From Flavobacterium sp. KACC 22761 (GTDB taxonomy: Bacteria > Bacteroidota > Bacteroidia > Flavobacteriales > Flavobacteriaceae): DNA of 64,000 bases. Position 1 is the first letter of the stretch. Each line of letters begins with the position of its first letter. Under the pieces are notes generated by a model. It ran no database searches. It was given only the letters and a program-made list of their open reading frames with translations, and was not told the origin of the DNA. The stretch covers positions 248,001-312,000 of the forward strand of contig NZ_CP139148.1 in NCBI RefSeq assembly GCF_034058155.1, given 5' to 3'. A program made the position numbers and the translations under genes. Below are positions 32,225 to 41,218 of the stretch, in pieces.

Positions 32225-33412
32225 CTAAATCGACCTAAAAGCAATTACAAAAGCAATTACAGTAATAATTATTCCAACCATGAACAGATTATACGCAATT
32301 CGCAATAAGTTGTATTTGCGTTGCAAAACCAATCCTAGATAATATAAATCTTTTATCATAGTCGAATACAAATAATCTCGGTCTTTCATCATTTCATTCA
32401 TTGCCCAATCGTATTCTTCAAAAGGCATTTTATAAAAATTTCCAAAAAACATCAAGTTCACTTTTTTAGCTTCAACATCGTCACGTGTAAAAAATCCTGA
32501 AGTCACTTTTGGTCGCGTTGAAAGAATCGCAAAAATGATTGTAACAACGCTCGAGATAAGCATTATAAAGGTAGGAATAACCAAATGCGCATTTTTCGGG
32601 CTGTCCAATTTTGGAATAATAGACGAAAGTGCAATCGAAATAATGATGGCATTTACAGACAATAAAATATTTGCTTTACTGTCGGCAATACCGCTTAAAC
32701 GCGTATGATTTCCGAGCGTCACGCGAAATAAAGTATCAATTCCACGTTCTGGTTTATCAGCTTTTTCGGCTTTTTCTTTCTTTTTATTTTCTTCTTCAAT
32801 TGCCGAAGCCGCTTTCAATTCTTGTTTGTTTATTTTCTTCTGAATCAAAGTCAGATTTTTTTCTTTCAAAGGTTGCCATTTTCTTAAGGCATAATCGGTA
32901 TAAAAACGATGTTTATTCAATAGGAAATTCAAATTCTCTTTTGTCCATTCTGCATTCGAAAATGTCACAATCCCTGTATTTTTTAATTCTAAACGAAGCA
33001 ATTCGCAAGTTGTAACATATTCTGTTCCCATTAAATGCGCATAATCAGCATCTTTAATTATTTTTTCTAAATGCGTTTTCGGCACATATTCCTTAGTTGT
33101 TGCCAAAATCAAATTTGAAACTTCAGCTATAAATTCATTTGATTGTCCTTTTTCCTTCAAAAAAGTTTCCGCAATTTTTACGCTTTCCTTTTCGTGATTC
33201 TCATAACCTTCAATATATCCCGTATCATGGAACCATGCAGCCACTAAAAGTGCTTTTTTATCATCATCATCAACGTTTTCTTTCTTGCACAACTCTTTTA
33301 CCGCAGTAACTACTGTCAAAGTATGGTTAAAATTATGGTAAGAATATAAATTAGAAAGTTTATCTTTGAGTAAATTACCGACAAAATCCTCGGATTGTTC
33401 TATTAGATTCAT
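32225..33412 (-). CDS. HD-domain protein fused to a PycTM (Pycsar effector) membrane domain
   Basis: A 395-residue protein. Residues 1-175 form an HD phosphohydrolase: YHNFNHTLTVV (H26/H30), AAWFHDTGY with the His62-Asp63 doublet, and KDADYAHLMG. A charged Lys/Glu linker (195-225) follows. Residues 228-395 match the PycTM domain, with GIADSKANILLSVNAIIISI, two central membrane helices and a final one (NLFMVGIIITVIAFVIAF). PycTM proteins are membrane-disrupting effectors of Pycsar anti-phage systems, triggered by cCMP or cUMP. No pyrimidine cyclase is in this window; HD-PycTM fusions are also found alone in Bacteroidota, so a defence role is possible but unproven. Confidence 0.88.
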   Translation of the reverse strand: MNLIEQSEDFVGNLLKDKLSNLYSYHNFNHTLTVVTAVKELCKKENVDDDDKKALLVAAWFHDTGYIEGYENHEKESVKIAETFLKEKGQSNEFIAEVSNLILATTKEYVPKTHLEKIIKDADYAHLMGTEYVTTCELLRLELKNTGIVTFSNAEWTKENLNFLLNKHRFYTDYALRKWQPLKEKNLTLIQKKINKQELKAASAIEEENKKKEKAEKADKPERGIDTLFRVTLGNHTRLSGIADSKANILLSVNAIIISIALSSIIPKLDSPKNAHLVIPTFIMLISSVVTIIFAILSTRPKVTSGFFTRDDVEAKKVNLMFFGNFYKMPFEEYDWAMNEMMKDRDYLYSTMIKDLYYLGLVLQRKYNLLRIAYNLFMVGIIITVIAFVIAFRSI

Positions 33413-33438
33413 AAAGAATATTTTTATACCACTAAATT

Positions 33439-36400
33439 ATGAAATTGTTTTTGGATAATCATTTTATTGCCAAGATTAAAAACTATTCTTTGGCAATAAC
33501 CGCCATAGTTATTTTATATTCCTGTGCAACACGTAAAGCACAATACGGAAAAAATGTAAGCGCCAACGAAACGGAAAACGCGACAGACACCATAAAAATT
33601 GCACATACCTTTTATTTGGTTGGAGATGCTGGAAACGCTGATGAAGCGCAAGCCCAGCAAACACTGGAGCTTTTGCATCAAAAGTTGAAGAAATCGAGCA
33701 AAAAATCAACACTTTTATTTCTCGGAGACAATATTTACCCAAAAGGTTTTCCTGCTGATAAAAATGCCGAAGACAAGGCTCTGGCCGAAACAAAACTGAC
33801 CAATCAATTAAAATTAGCAGAAGGTTTTAAAGGAAAAACCATTTTTATTCCTGGAAATCACGATTGGTATAACGGTATCAAAGGCCTAGAACGTCAAGCC
33901 GATTTTGTAACCAAATATCTAAACGACAAAAAAGCATTCCTGCCTAGAAAAGCCTGCCCGATTGAAGATGTGAAAATTGACAGTACTGCAACGTTAGTCA
34001 CAATTGACAGCGAATGGTTCCTGGAAGACTGGAACAATCATCCTACAATAAATGACAATTGCGAAATCAAAACCAGAGAAGATTTTTTTGACGCACTAGA
34101 AGGCATCTTAAATAAAAATCAAGAAAAAACAGTAATCATTGCCATTCACCATCCTTTGTTAAGCAACGGAACACACGGTGGCCAATTTTCAATGGAAAAA
34201 CAATTATTTCCTTTGGAGAACAAAATTCCGCTTCCTATTATAGGATCTTTCATTAATTTGCTGAGAAAAACATCTGGTGCAAATCCGCAGGATCTTCAAA
34301 ATAAACAATATACAATTTATGCAAAACGAATTAAAACGCTTTTGCAAAAGCAGAAAAATGTCATTGTCGTTTCTGGCCATGATCATAATCTGCAATACAT
34401 CAGCAAAGAAAACATTCAGCAGATTATCAGCGGTGCAGGGTCAAAATCTGAAGCAGCAAGAGCAATCAGCGAAAATGATTTTTCGTATGGAGGAAATGGT
34501 TATGCAACACTAACTTTATACAAAAGTGGCGACGCAAAAGTTTCTTATTTTGGAAATGAAAACAACAAAGAAAAACTGCTTTTTGAGCGTGAAATCATAA
34601 AAGCCAAAGAAATTAATTGGGGTTCCGATATTCCAAATAATTTTCCTTCAAAAATTACGACTTCGATTTATACAAAAGACATGACCGATAAAAGCATGTT
34701 TCACAGATTTTTATTCGGGCAACATTACAGAAAATATTACAGCATGCCAATTGAAGCACGAGTTGCAACAGTTGACACTTTGATGGGCGGTTTGAAACCT
34801 ATCCGTGAAGGCGGTGGTCACCAATCGATTTCTTTAAGAATGTCTGATCCAAAAGGTCGTGAATATATCATGCGCGCCATGAAAAAAAGTGCCACAACAT
34901 TTTTACAATCAGTGGCTTTTAAAGATCAATACATTGTAAATGATTTTGAAAAAACATATACAGAAAACTTTTTGTATGATTTTTACACGACCTCTCATCC
35001 TTATGCATCGTTTGTAACAGGAAGTATGTCTGATCAAATTGGCCTTGCACACTCAAACCCAATTTTATACTACATTCCGAAACAAAATGGCTTAAAAGAA
35101 TTTAACGCTGGCTACGGAGATCAACTATATATGGTTGAAGAACGTCCTGCCGACAATCATTTGGATGCAAAGAGTTTTGGAAATCCATCAGACATTATCA
35201 GTACTGATGATATGATGTTGAATCTTCATAAAGATGAAAAATATTCTGTTGATCAAAAAGAATATATAAAAGCGCGTTTGTTTGACATTTTAATAGGCGA
35301 TTGGGACAGACACAGCGATCAATGGCGCTGGGGCGAATACAAACAAGACGGCAAAGTTGTTTACAAACCAATTCCGCGCGATCGCGACCAAGCTTTTGTG
35401 AAATACGATGGCGCTTTGCTTTCGTTGATAATGAACATGCCTCCGCTTCGTCATATGCGTACTTTTAAAGGCGACAGAATCAATGTAAAATGGCTTGGAA
35501 GAGAACCTTATCCACTTGATTTGGCATTTTTAAGAACAGCCGAAGAAAAAGATTGGATCGAACAAGCAAAATATATTCAAGAAAATTTATCAGATGCTGA
35601 TATTGATACCGCTTTTAAAAATATGCCAAAAGAAGTTCAGGACGAAACTGTTGATGAAATCAAACAAAAATTAAAAAGCAGAAAAAAAGATCTTCAAAAA
35701 TATGCTGCAGAATATTTTGATGTGTTGAGTCGTACTGTAATGATTGCCGGAACTGATAAAAAAGACAAATTTGTAATCAATCATAACGCCCAAAAAAGCA
35801 TCGAAATTCAAGTTTATCGTGTTAAAAAAGAAGGAGATGATTTGGTTTACACCAAAACAGTAACCGATGATAAAACGGTTAACTTATGGATTTATGGACT
35901 TGATGATAACGATATTTTCGAAGTAAAAGGAAATCATAAATCAAATATTAAAATTCGTTTGATTGGCGGTCAAAACAACGACACTTATAATATTGAAAAC
36001 GGACGAAAAGTGATTGTCTACGATTTCAAATCAAAAGAAAACACCTATAACTTGTCCCGAGGCCTCGGTACAAAGGCAAAAACACAACTTACAGACGATT
36101 ATGATGTGAATTTGTACAATTACGAAAAGCCTAAATACAATTTTATTGCTGGTTTCCCAAGTATTGGCTATAATCCTGATGATGGTGTAAAATTAGGTTT
36201 TAACTTAAATTATACTGTAAATAATTTCAAACAAAATCCTTATACGCAAAAACACATTTTAAACGGTTTCTATTATTTTGCAACAGGAGGTTTTGAGTTG
36301 ACTTATGCAGCACATTTTCCGGGATTATTAGGAAAATGGGTAATTGACGTTGATTCACAACTGACTACACCAAATTTTGCGATGAACTATTTTGGCTACG

Positions 36401-37185
36401 GAAACGAAACTGTAAATAATGATGACGAATTTGGGATGGATTACAACAGAGTTAGAATTAGAAAATTTACTGTTGCTGGCGCTGCAAGACATGTCGGGCG
36501 TTTTGGAAGCGAATTCAGCATACAGCCAATTCTTCAAAGATTAACGGTTGAGGAAACTGAAAACCGATTTATTGATATTCCAGGAATTATAAATCCAAAT
36601 GTATTTGATAGCCAAGTTTATGGTGCTTTAAAGGCGAAATATGTTTTCAAAAATTCTGATTTTGTGGCAAAACCAACGCTTGGAATCTATTTTATGCTTT
36701 CGGGAATGTGGGCTACAAACTTGAGCGATACCAAACAAAATTTCCCAACGCTGGAAAGTATTTTAGGTTTTACGCATAAAATCGATCATAACGGAAAATT
36801 AGTTTTGGCTACATTTCTTAAGGGAAAAGCAATCTTGAACAACAATTTTGATTTTTATCATGGTGCAACTTTAGGAGGCGACACAGACTTGCGCGGTTAT
36901 AGAAACGAGCGCTTTTTAGGAAATTCTTATTTTTCACAAAGCTCTGATCTGCGTTTCACTCTTGGAAAAATCCACAAAACTGTTGCTCCTTTAACCTACG
37001 GAATTCTGGGTGGATTCGACTACGGAAGAATCTGGCTTGATGGCGAAAATTCAAGAAAATGGCATCAAGATTACGGTGGCGGATTATGGCTGAATGCGAT
37101 TAATCTTGTAACAGCTAGAATATCTTATTTCCAATCTCCTGATGAACCTGGAAGAGTTATTTTTGGAGCGGCTTATAGCTTTTAA
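33439..37185 (+). CDS. Metallophosphoesterase / kinase-like / outer-membrane barrel lipoprotein
   Basis: A 1248-residue lipoprotein (lipobox Cys29). Residues 55-370 are a calcineurin-like phosphoesterase with every metal motif: LVGDAGN (D63), FLGDNIY (D97), IPGNHDW (N140-H141), AIHHPL (H237) and SGHDHNLQ (H314, H316). Residues ~445-720 look like an atypical kinase fold: GGGHQSISLRMSD, YIMRAMKK, hinge LYMVEERP, IGDWDRHSDQW (620-629) and PRDRDQAF (646-653). Residues ~880-1248 are a surface-antigen/BamA-like barrel ending in GAAYSF. It should sit in the outer membrane with the enzymatic part on one face. It begins 26 bp from the divergent HD-PycTM gene. The kinase-like reading is mine and unproven. 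Confidence 0.82.
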   Translation: MKLFLDNHFIAKIKNYSLAITAIVILYSCATRKAQYGKNVSANETENATDTIKIAHTFYLVGDAGNADEAQAQQTLELLHQKLKKSSKKSTLLFLGDNIYPKGFPADKNAEDKALAETKLTNQLKLAEGFKGKTIFIPGNHDWYNGIKGLERQADFVTKYLNDKKAFLPRKACPIEDVKIDSTATLVTIDSEWFLEDWNNHPTINDNCEIKTREDFFDALEGILNKNQEKTVIIAIHHPLLSNGTHGGQFSMEKQLFPLENKIPLPIIGSFINLLRKTSGANPQDLQNKQYTIYAKRIKTLLQKQKNVIVVSGHDHNLQYISKENIQQIISGAGSKSEAARAISENDFSYGGNGYATLTLYKSGDAKVSYFGNENNKEKLLFEREIIKAKEINWGSDIPNNFPSKITTSIYTKDMTDKSMFHRFLFGQHYRKYYSMPIEARVATVDTLMGGLKPIREGGGHQSISLRMSDPKGREYIMRAMKKSATTFLQSVAFKDQYIVNDFEKTYTENFLYDFYTTSHPYASFVTGSMSDQIGLAHSNPILYYIPKQNGLKEFNAGYGDQLYMVEERPADNHLDAKSFGNPSDIISTDDMMLNLHKDEKYSVDQKEYIKARLFDILIGDWDRHSDQWRWGEYKQDGKVVYKPIPRDRDQAFVKYDGALLSLIMNMPPLRHMRTFKGDRINVKWLGREPYPLDLAFLRTAEEKDWIEQAKYIQENLSDADIDTAFKNMPKEVQDETVDEIKQKLKSRKKDLQKYAAEYFDVLSRTVMIAGTDKKDKFVINHNAQKSIEIQVYRVKKEGDDLVYTKTVTDDKTVNLWIYGLDDNDIFEVKGNHKSNIKIRLIGGQNNDTYNIENGRKVIVYDFKSKENTYNLSRGLGTKAKTQLTDDYDVNLYNYEKPKYNFIAGFPSIGYNPDDGVKLGFNLNYTVNNFKQNPYTQKHILNGFYYFATGGFELTYAAHFPGLLGKWVIDVDSQLTTPNFAMNYFGYGNETVNNDDEFGMDYNRVRIRKFTVAGAARHVGRFGSEFSIQPILQRLTVEETENRFIDIPGIINPNVFDSQVYGALKAKYVFKNSDFVAKPTLGIYFMLSGMWATNLSDTKQNFPTLESILGFTHKIDHNGKLVLATFLKGKAILNNNFDFYHGATLGGDTDLRGYRNERFLGNSYFSQSSDLRFTLGKIHKTVAPLTYGILGGFDYGRIWLDGENSRKWHQDYGGGLWLNAINLVTARISYFQSPDEPGRVIFGAAYSF

Positions 37186-37189
37186 AAAA

Positions 37190-37358
37190 AAAGACGCTAA
37201 GATACTAAGGTTCTAAGATGCTAAGTTTTTTATAGCAACCGAATAAAAAAACGTCCACGAATTCACGAATCTTTGTGGCAAATAATTCGTGAATTCGTGG
37301 ACGTTTTTTTAATACTATATTAAAACTTAGTCCCTTAGTATCTTAGCAACTTAGAACC
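37190..37358. repeat. Composite inverted repeat and bidirectional terminator
   Basis: Outer CTAAGnnn (37192-37225) and CTTAGnnn (37326-37364) octamer tandems face each other. Between them ACGTCCACGAATTCACGAAT (37251-37270) pairs perfectly with ATTCGTGAATTCGTGGACGT (37285-37304), flanked by A6 and T7 runs, giving a strong terminator for both convergent genes. Confidence 0.82.
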
Positions 37359-38216
37359 TTAGAGCTTAAACTCATAAACATTCCCTCCTATTTTATCGGC
37401 TTTTTCGTCGGCTATTAGTAGGGTGTTGTTGTCTTTAAAAACTGCTGCTTCTTTTTGTGAAAAATGATTTAGGCTTAATTCAATCTGTTTTCCTTTGTGG
37501 AACAAATCGCCTTTGAAATCTTTGAACAAAACAATTTTATCATGGCTTAACAAGGCAACTTTTTTTCCATCGGGACTAATTGTCGCACTTGTCAATACAC
37601 AATGATTGTAGTTGCTACAGGTTTGGAACTCGCCTATTTTTACTGCTTTTTGAGTTCCTTTTGCATTTTTGATTTTGTAGATAAAAGCGGTTCCGTCAAA
37701 ACCTTTGCTTCTATTTTTTGTAAAAAGATAAAAATAGCCGTTTAGTTCAAAAAAACCTTCAACATCATAAAACAGTTCTTTTTTCTTTGGAGGAAATTCG
37801 GTTTGTTCTGGATATGAAAAAGAGATTTTATATTCGGCGGAAGCCACATCTTTATTCAGCTGATTTTTTGCTACTTTATAAATGCATAAATCACGTCGCG
37901 TATTGTCATTATTTCCGAAATCACCAATGTAAATATTTCCCAATTTATCTTTTGTAATATCTTCCCAATCTACATTTTTAGCATTTGAAATTGTTATTGT
38001 TTGGGCTAATTTCCCTTTCGAATCAATTGCATAAATGGCGTTTTTGTTTCCGCTGTCTTCCAGAGTATAAATCATTTTTGTTTCAGGGAAATATGTAATT
38101 CCAGAAACTTCTTTTAATTTCTTTGGAAGCGAAAAAAGCGTTTTGAAATTACTATTTGACTCTTGCTGACAAGCCAATAAAACAATAGAAACGGCTATTA
38201 AAAAAGATTTTTTCAT
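37359..38216 (-). CDS. Beta-propeller lipoprotein (SdiA-regulated-like)
   Basis: A 285-residue lipoprotein from the ATG at 38216: hydrophobic core and lipobox LLAC at about residue 20. The mature part is a propeller of repeating beta-blades: LKEVSGITYFPETKMIYTLEDS, DWEDITKDKLGNIYIGDFGNN, FYDVEGFFELNGYFYLFTKNR and ATISPDGKKVALLSHD. The Glu-Asp-rich blade loops resemble the SdiA-regulated/phytase-like propeller families. No catalytic residues are certain. The upstream extension to 38240 is rejected because the signal peptide begins at 38216. Function unknown. Confidence 0.8.
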   Translation of the reverse strand: MKKSFLIAVSIVLLACQQESNSNFKTLFSLPKKLKEVSGITYFPETKMIYTLEDSGNKNAIYAIDSKGKLAQTITISNAKNVDWEDITKDKLGNIYIGDFGNNDNTRRDLCIYKVAKNQLNKDVASAEYKISFSYPEQTEFPPKKKELFYDVEGFFELNGYFYLFTKNRSKGFDGTAFIYKIKNAKGTQKAVKIGEFQTCSNYNHCVLTSATISPDGKKVALLSHDKIVLFKDFKGDLFHKGKQIELSLNHFSQKEAAVFKDNNTLLIADEKADKIGGNVYEFKL

Positions 38217-38234
38217 AAGATTATTTTTTTGTTT

Positions 38235-38297
38235 AGCCACAGATTAAAAGGATTAAAAATGGCGAAAAAATCTTTTTAATCCTTTTAATCTTTGGCT
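38235..38297. repeat. Near-perfect 25-bp-arm palindrome (GCCACAGATT family)
   Basis: The arm beginning AGCCACAGATTAAAAGGATT (38235-38259) is complementary at 24 of 25 positions to 38273-38297, ending AATCTTTGGCT. It separates two minus-strand genes and could act as a terminator or processing site. Confidence 0.75.
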
Positions 38298-38304
38298 AAA
38301 ACTT

Positions 38305-39357
38305 TTAAACTAAGTTAGTGTTTTTAAAATTACGCGTGATAAACTCAAATGCAGCGTGCATGATATGTCCCATTGATTTGGCATTTTTAAATTTCATATC
38401 ATTGGTATAGCGATACAATTCCATTTTGAGCTGATTCAAATGTTCGGGCGTCGAAATGGTATCGTGGCACATTATATTGAGTAATTTTTTGATTCTTGTT
38501 TCTGCCGAATGGATTCGTTTTGCCAAAATCGCTCTTTCTTCATCTTTATATTGAATTATCGAACGTTCCTCCAATTTCTCTTTAATCAACTGAATCATCG
38601 GATAATTTTCTTTGAAAAATTGCGGACGATACACTTTGAAATTTCCTTCATAACATTGCTGATCAAAATCAATCGGGCGAATTTTATAAACCACTTGATC
38701 AAAATCATGAATTGGAACTATTACATAATTGTACGCACGCATATCGCCCAAAAGCCTAATCATGCAACGCTCATTAAACTTTACAAACTCTTTTGCAATT
38801 TGAGCTTTTTCGGTTTCGGTGCATTTATCCAATAGCGTATCCATAAAAACATCGCCGGGAATCCCGATAATGTGTTCTTCGATCAACGTATCATTATAAA
38901 CCAAAAAGTTGATTTTGTCAGGCGAAAGAATATCCTCTAATTCCAATCCGTAAATTCTGGACGCATCGGCTTTTTTGATGTAAAAATGAACGTAGTTGTC
39001 GTTGAGAATATTTCGGACTTTAATCCTGAAAGGCTTTGAATTCCCAAAAGTGCAATAATCAATCGCATCAATATTTAAAAACTGAATGATTTCGCTATTT
39101 CCATCGGAATGCAAAAGCGAATAAATTTTCTTCAGATTGAGATCAATTTCATTTCGTTCAAATTCGTTGTAATACACGCGAATCCACAAAGTATCTGTTT
39201 CGTTTTTATCATAAACATTGATCGAGCCAGAAAATCGCAACAAGTCATCATAAAAAATAGAAACTTTCGAAATACGCTCGAATCTTTCTAAATAACTTAA
39301 AAGCGGTTGTGTTAAAGGGTATGAAGGTTTTTTTAAAACCATTAAAGGCTCGCTCAT
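38305..39357 (-). CDS. Unknown protein with kinase-like catalytic motifs
   Basis: A 350-residue cytoplasmic protein, no signal peptide or membrane span. Family not recognised. The residues MIRLLGDMRAYNYVI (199-213) followed by IRPIDFDQQ (226-234) have the spacing of the catalytic loop (D205, N210) and metal loop (D230/D232) of aminoglycoside-phosphotransferase or HipA-like kinases. N-terminal VHFYIKKADASR (123-134) and LIEEHIIGIPGD (158-169) could supply the Lys and Glu. The C-terminus is helical. Promoter: a TTG-N22-TAAATTTG match at 39375-39407. Assignment as a kinase is inference from motif spacing only. Confidence 0.6.
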   Translation of the reverse strand: MSEPLMVLKKPSYPLTQPLLSYLERFERISKVSIFYDDLLRFSGSINVYDKNETDTLWIRVYYNEFERNEIDLNLKKIYSLLHSDGNSEIIQFLNIDAIDYCTFGNSKPFRIKVRNILNDNYVHFYIKKADASRIYGLELEDILSPDKINFLVYNDTLIEEHIIGIPGDVFMDTLLDKCTETEKAQIAKEFVKFNERCMIRLLGDMRAYNYVIVPIHDFDQVVYKIRPIDFDQQCYEGNFKVYRPQFFKENYPMIQLIKEKLEERSIIQYKDEERAILAKRIHSAETRIKKLLNIMCHDTISTPEHLNQLKMELYRYTNDMKFKNAKSMGHIMHAAFEFITRNFKNTNLV

Positions 39358-39374
39358 TTTGAATATCTTTAATA

Positions 39375-39407
39375 CAAATTTACATTAAATAAAATTTAGC
39401 GTAACAA
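39375..39407 (-). promoter_or_regulatory. Full Bacteroidota promoter of the kinase-like gene
   Basis: On the minus strand TTG (39407-39405), a 22-bp spacer, then TAAATTTG (39382-39375), 17 bp before the start codon. Spacing fits the TTG-N17-23-TAnnTTTG consensus. Confidence 0.65.
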
Positions 39408-39451
39408 TATTAAAGTTGATTCGTCATACTAAAAACTAAAACCGAAAAAAT

Positions 39452-40363
39452 TTGGAAACCATCCTTACCATCGAAAATCTCAGCAAAAGATACGGGCGCA
39501 TTCAAGCACTCAAAAATGTATCATTTAGCATTCAAAAAGGCCATGTTTATGGCATTCTTGGTCCTAACGGAAGCGGAAAATCAACAACTTTAGGAATTGT
39601 TTTGAATGTCGTAAATGAAACATCAGGCAATTATAAATGGTTTGACGGAAAAATGCAAACGCATGAAGCTTTGAAAAAAGTAGGCGCAATTATAGAACGT
39701 CCAAACTTTTATCCGTACATGACGGCCGAAGAAAATCTGAAGTTAGTCTGCAAAATTAAAAGCATTAATTATTCTAAAATTGAAGAAAAGCTAAATCTTG
39801 TTGGCTTAACCGAAAGAAAAGACAGCAAATTCAGCACCTTTTCATTAGGAATGAAACAACGTTTGGCAATTGCATCAGCGCTTTTGAATGATCCTGAAAT
39901 TTTGATTTTAGATGAACCAACGAATGGTTTAGATCCGCAAGGAATTCATCAAATTCGTGATATTATCAAAGAAATTGCATCGCAGGGAACAACAATTTTA
40001 TTGGCTTCGCACTTATTAGATGAAGTTGAAAAAGTGTGCTCACACGTTGTGGTTTTGCGAAAAGGCGAAATTTTATATTCTGGTTCCGTTGATGAAATGT
40101 CTGCCAATGAAGGCTTTTTCGAAATTTCTTCAGATGACAATCTTGCTTTAAAATCAATTTTGAGCAATCACCCGAATGTCGATCATATCAAAGACGAAGA
40201 TGGGAAAATTTTGGTTTACTTAAAATCAGAATTAGCAGCTTCAGATTTAAATCAGTTTTTATTCTCAAAAAACATCGTTTTAAATCATTTGGTCAAACGC
40301 AGAAACAGCCTAGAAGCACAATTTTTAGAATTAACTAAAAACGCCACCATCCAAAAAAACTAA
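39452..40363 (+). CDS. ABC transporter ATP-binding protein
   Basis: A 303-residue ATPase with all ABC motifs: Walker A GPNGSGKSTT, Q-loop region, signature FSLGMKQRLAIA, Walker B ILILDEPTNGLD and switch His in LLASHLLDEVEK. The C-terminal 80 residues match the extra domain of the LanF/BcrA-like exporter ATPases. It starts at TTG 39452: there is no in-frame ATG and the N-terminus aligns from METILTIENLSKRYG. It pairs with the permease 3 bp downstream to form an exporter, perhaps of a peptide or antibiotic; the substrate is unknown. Confidence 0.92.
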   Translation: METILTIENLSKRYGRIQALKNVSFSIQKGHVYGILGPNGSGKSTTLGIVLNVVNETSGNYKWFDGKMQTHEALKKVGAIIERPNFYPYMTAEENLKLVCKIKSINYSKIEEKLNLVGLTERKDSKFSTFSLGMKQRLAIASALLNDPEILILDEPTNGLDPQGIHQIRDIIKEIASQGTTILLASHLLDEVEKVCSHVVVLRKGEILYSGSVDEMSANEGFFEISSDDNLALKSILSNHPNVDHIKDEDGKILVYLKSELAASDLNQFLFSKNIVLNHLVKRRNSLEAQFLELTKNATIQKN

Positions 40364-40366
40364 ACC

Positions 40367-41203
40367 ATGAACCGACTTATCTCTATAGAACTTCAAAAAA
40401 TCTGGAAAAATAAAGCCAGCAAAATATTGACTTTGGCTTATTTCATTCTGCTTTCTTTTATCGCATTAATTGCTTCAATAAAATTTGATATCGGGCCATT
40501 TAAATTTCATTTAGCCGAAATGGGAATTTTCAATTTTCCTTTTATCTGGCATTTCAACACTTATATAGCGGCTATTTTAAAATTGTTTCTTGCTATTGTA
40601 ATTGTTTCGATGATGGCTAATGAATATAGCTACGGAACATTAAAACAGAATCTAATTGATGGATTAAGCAAAAAAGAATTTATCTGGTCAAAATTCCTGA
40701 CGGTTGTGCTTCTTGCATTTGCTTCGACTGTTTTCGTTTTTATAATGAGCTTAATTCTCGGATTGTCTTTTTCATCTTACAATGAATTCGGAATTATCTT
40801 TTCTGATTTAGAATACCTTTTAGCATTCTTTGTAAAGCTTACAGGATTCTTTTCGTTCTGTTTGTTCTTGGGAATTTTGGTAAAGCGTTCTGCTTTTGCC
40901 TTAGGATTTCTTTTGGTTTGGAACATCGTAGAAGGAATTGCAAAAGGTCTTCTGATTTTCAAACTCTTTCCGAATAGTACTGTTGGCTTTACGATTATGA
41001 AATTTTTCCCTTTAGAAGCCATGTCAAATTTAATAATTGAACCTTTTACAAGATTATCGGTTATAAAAAGCATCGGGACACAAATTGGAGTTGAAAACAC
41101 AAAAGATTACGGCGTACACTATTATTCGATTATTATCGTTTTAGTTTGGACATTTTTGTTCATTTACTTCTCGTATAAATTATTAAAAAAGCGAGATTTG
41201 TAG
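40367..41203 (+). CDS. ABC-2 type transporter permease
   Basis: A 278-residue inner-membrane protein with six transmembrane helices and a short N-terminal cytoplasmic segment (MNRLISIELQKIWKNKASK) typical of ABC-2 permeases. The motif ANEYSYGTLKQNLIDGLSKKEFIWSKF after the second helix is the usual coupling loop for the ATPase. It begins 3 bp after the ATPase stop, so the pair is translationally linked. Like LanEG/BcrB members, it likely exports a peptide, lipid or antibiotic. There is no biosynthetic gene alongside. Confidence 0.92.
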   Translation: MNRLISIELQKIWKNKASKILTLAYFILLSFIALIASIKFDIGPFKFHLAEMGIFNFPFIWHFNTYIAAILKLFLAIVIVSMMANEYSYGTLKQNLIDGLSKKEFIWSKFLTVVLLAFASTVFVFIMSLILGLSFSSYNEFGIIFSDLEYLLAFFVKLTGFFSFCLFLGILVKRSAFALGFLLVWNIVEGIAKGLLIFKLFPNSTVGFTIMKFFPLEAMSNLIIEPFTRLSVIKSIGTQIGVENTKDYGVHYYSIIIVLVWTFLFIYFSYKLLKKRDL

Positions 41204-41211
41204 TATATTTG
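41204..41211 (+). promoter_or_regulatory. -7 promoter element very close to the next start codon
   Basis: TATATTTG with only seven bases between its last G and the ATG at 41219. If used, the mRNA would have almost no leader. The alternative is that transcription continues from the ABC genes. Confidence 0.45.
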
Positions 41212-41218
41212 TTACGCT

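Noticed and set aside
32225..33412. Complete two-gene Pycsar defence system
   Set aside because: No pyrimidine cyclase is encoded in the neighbourhood, so only an effector-like protein is claimed.
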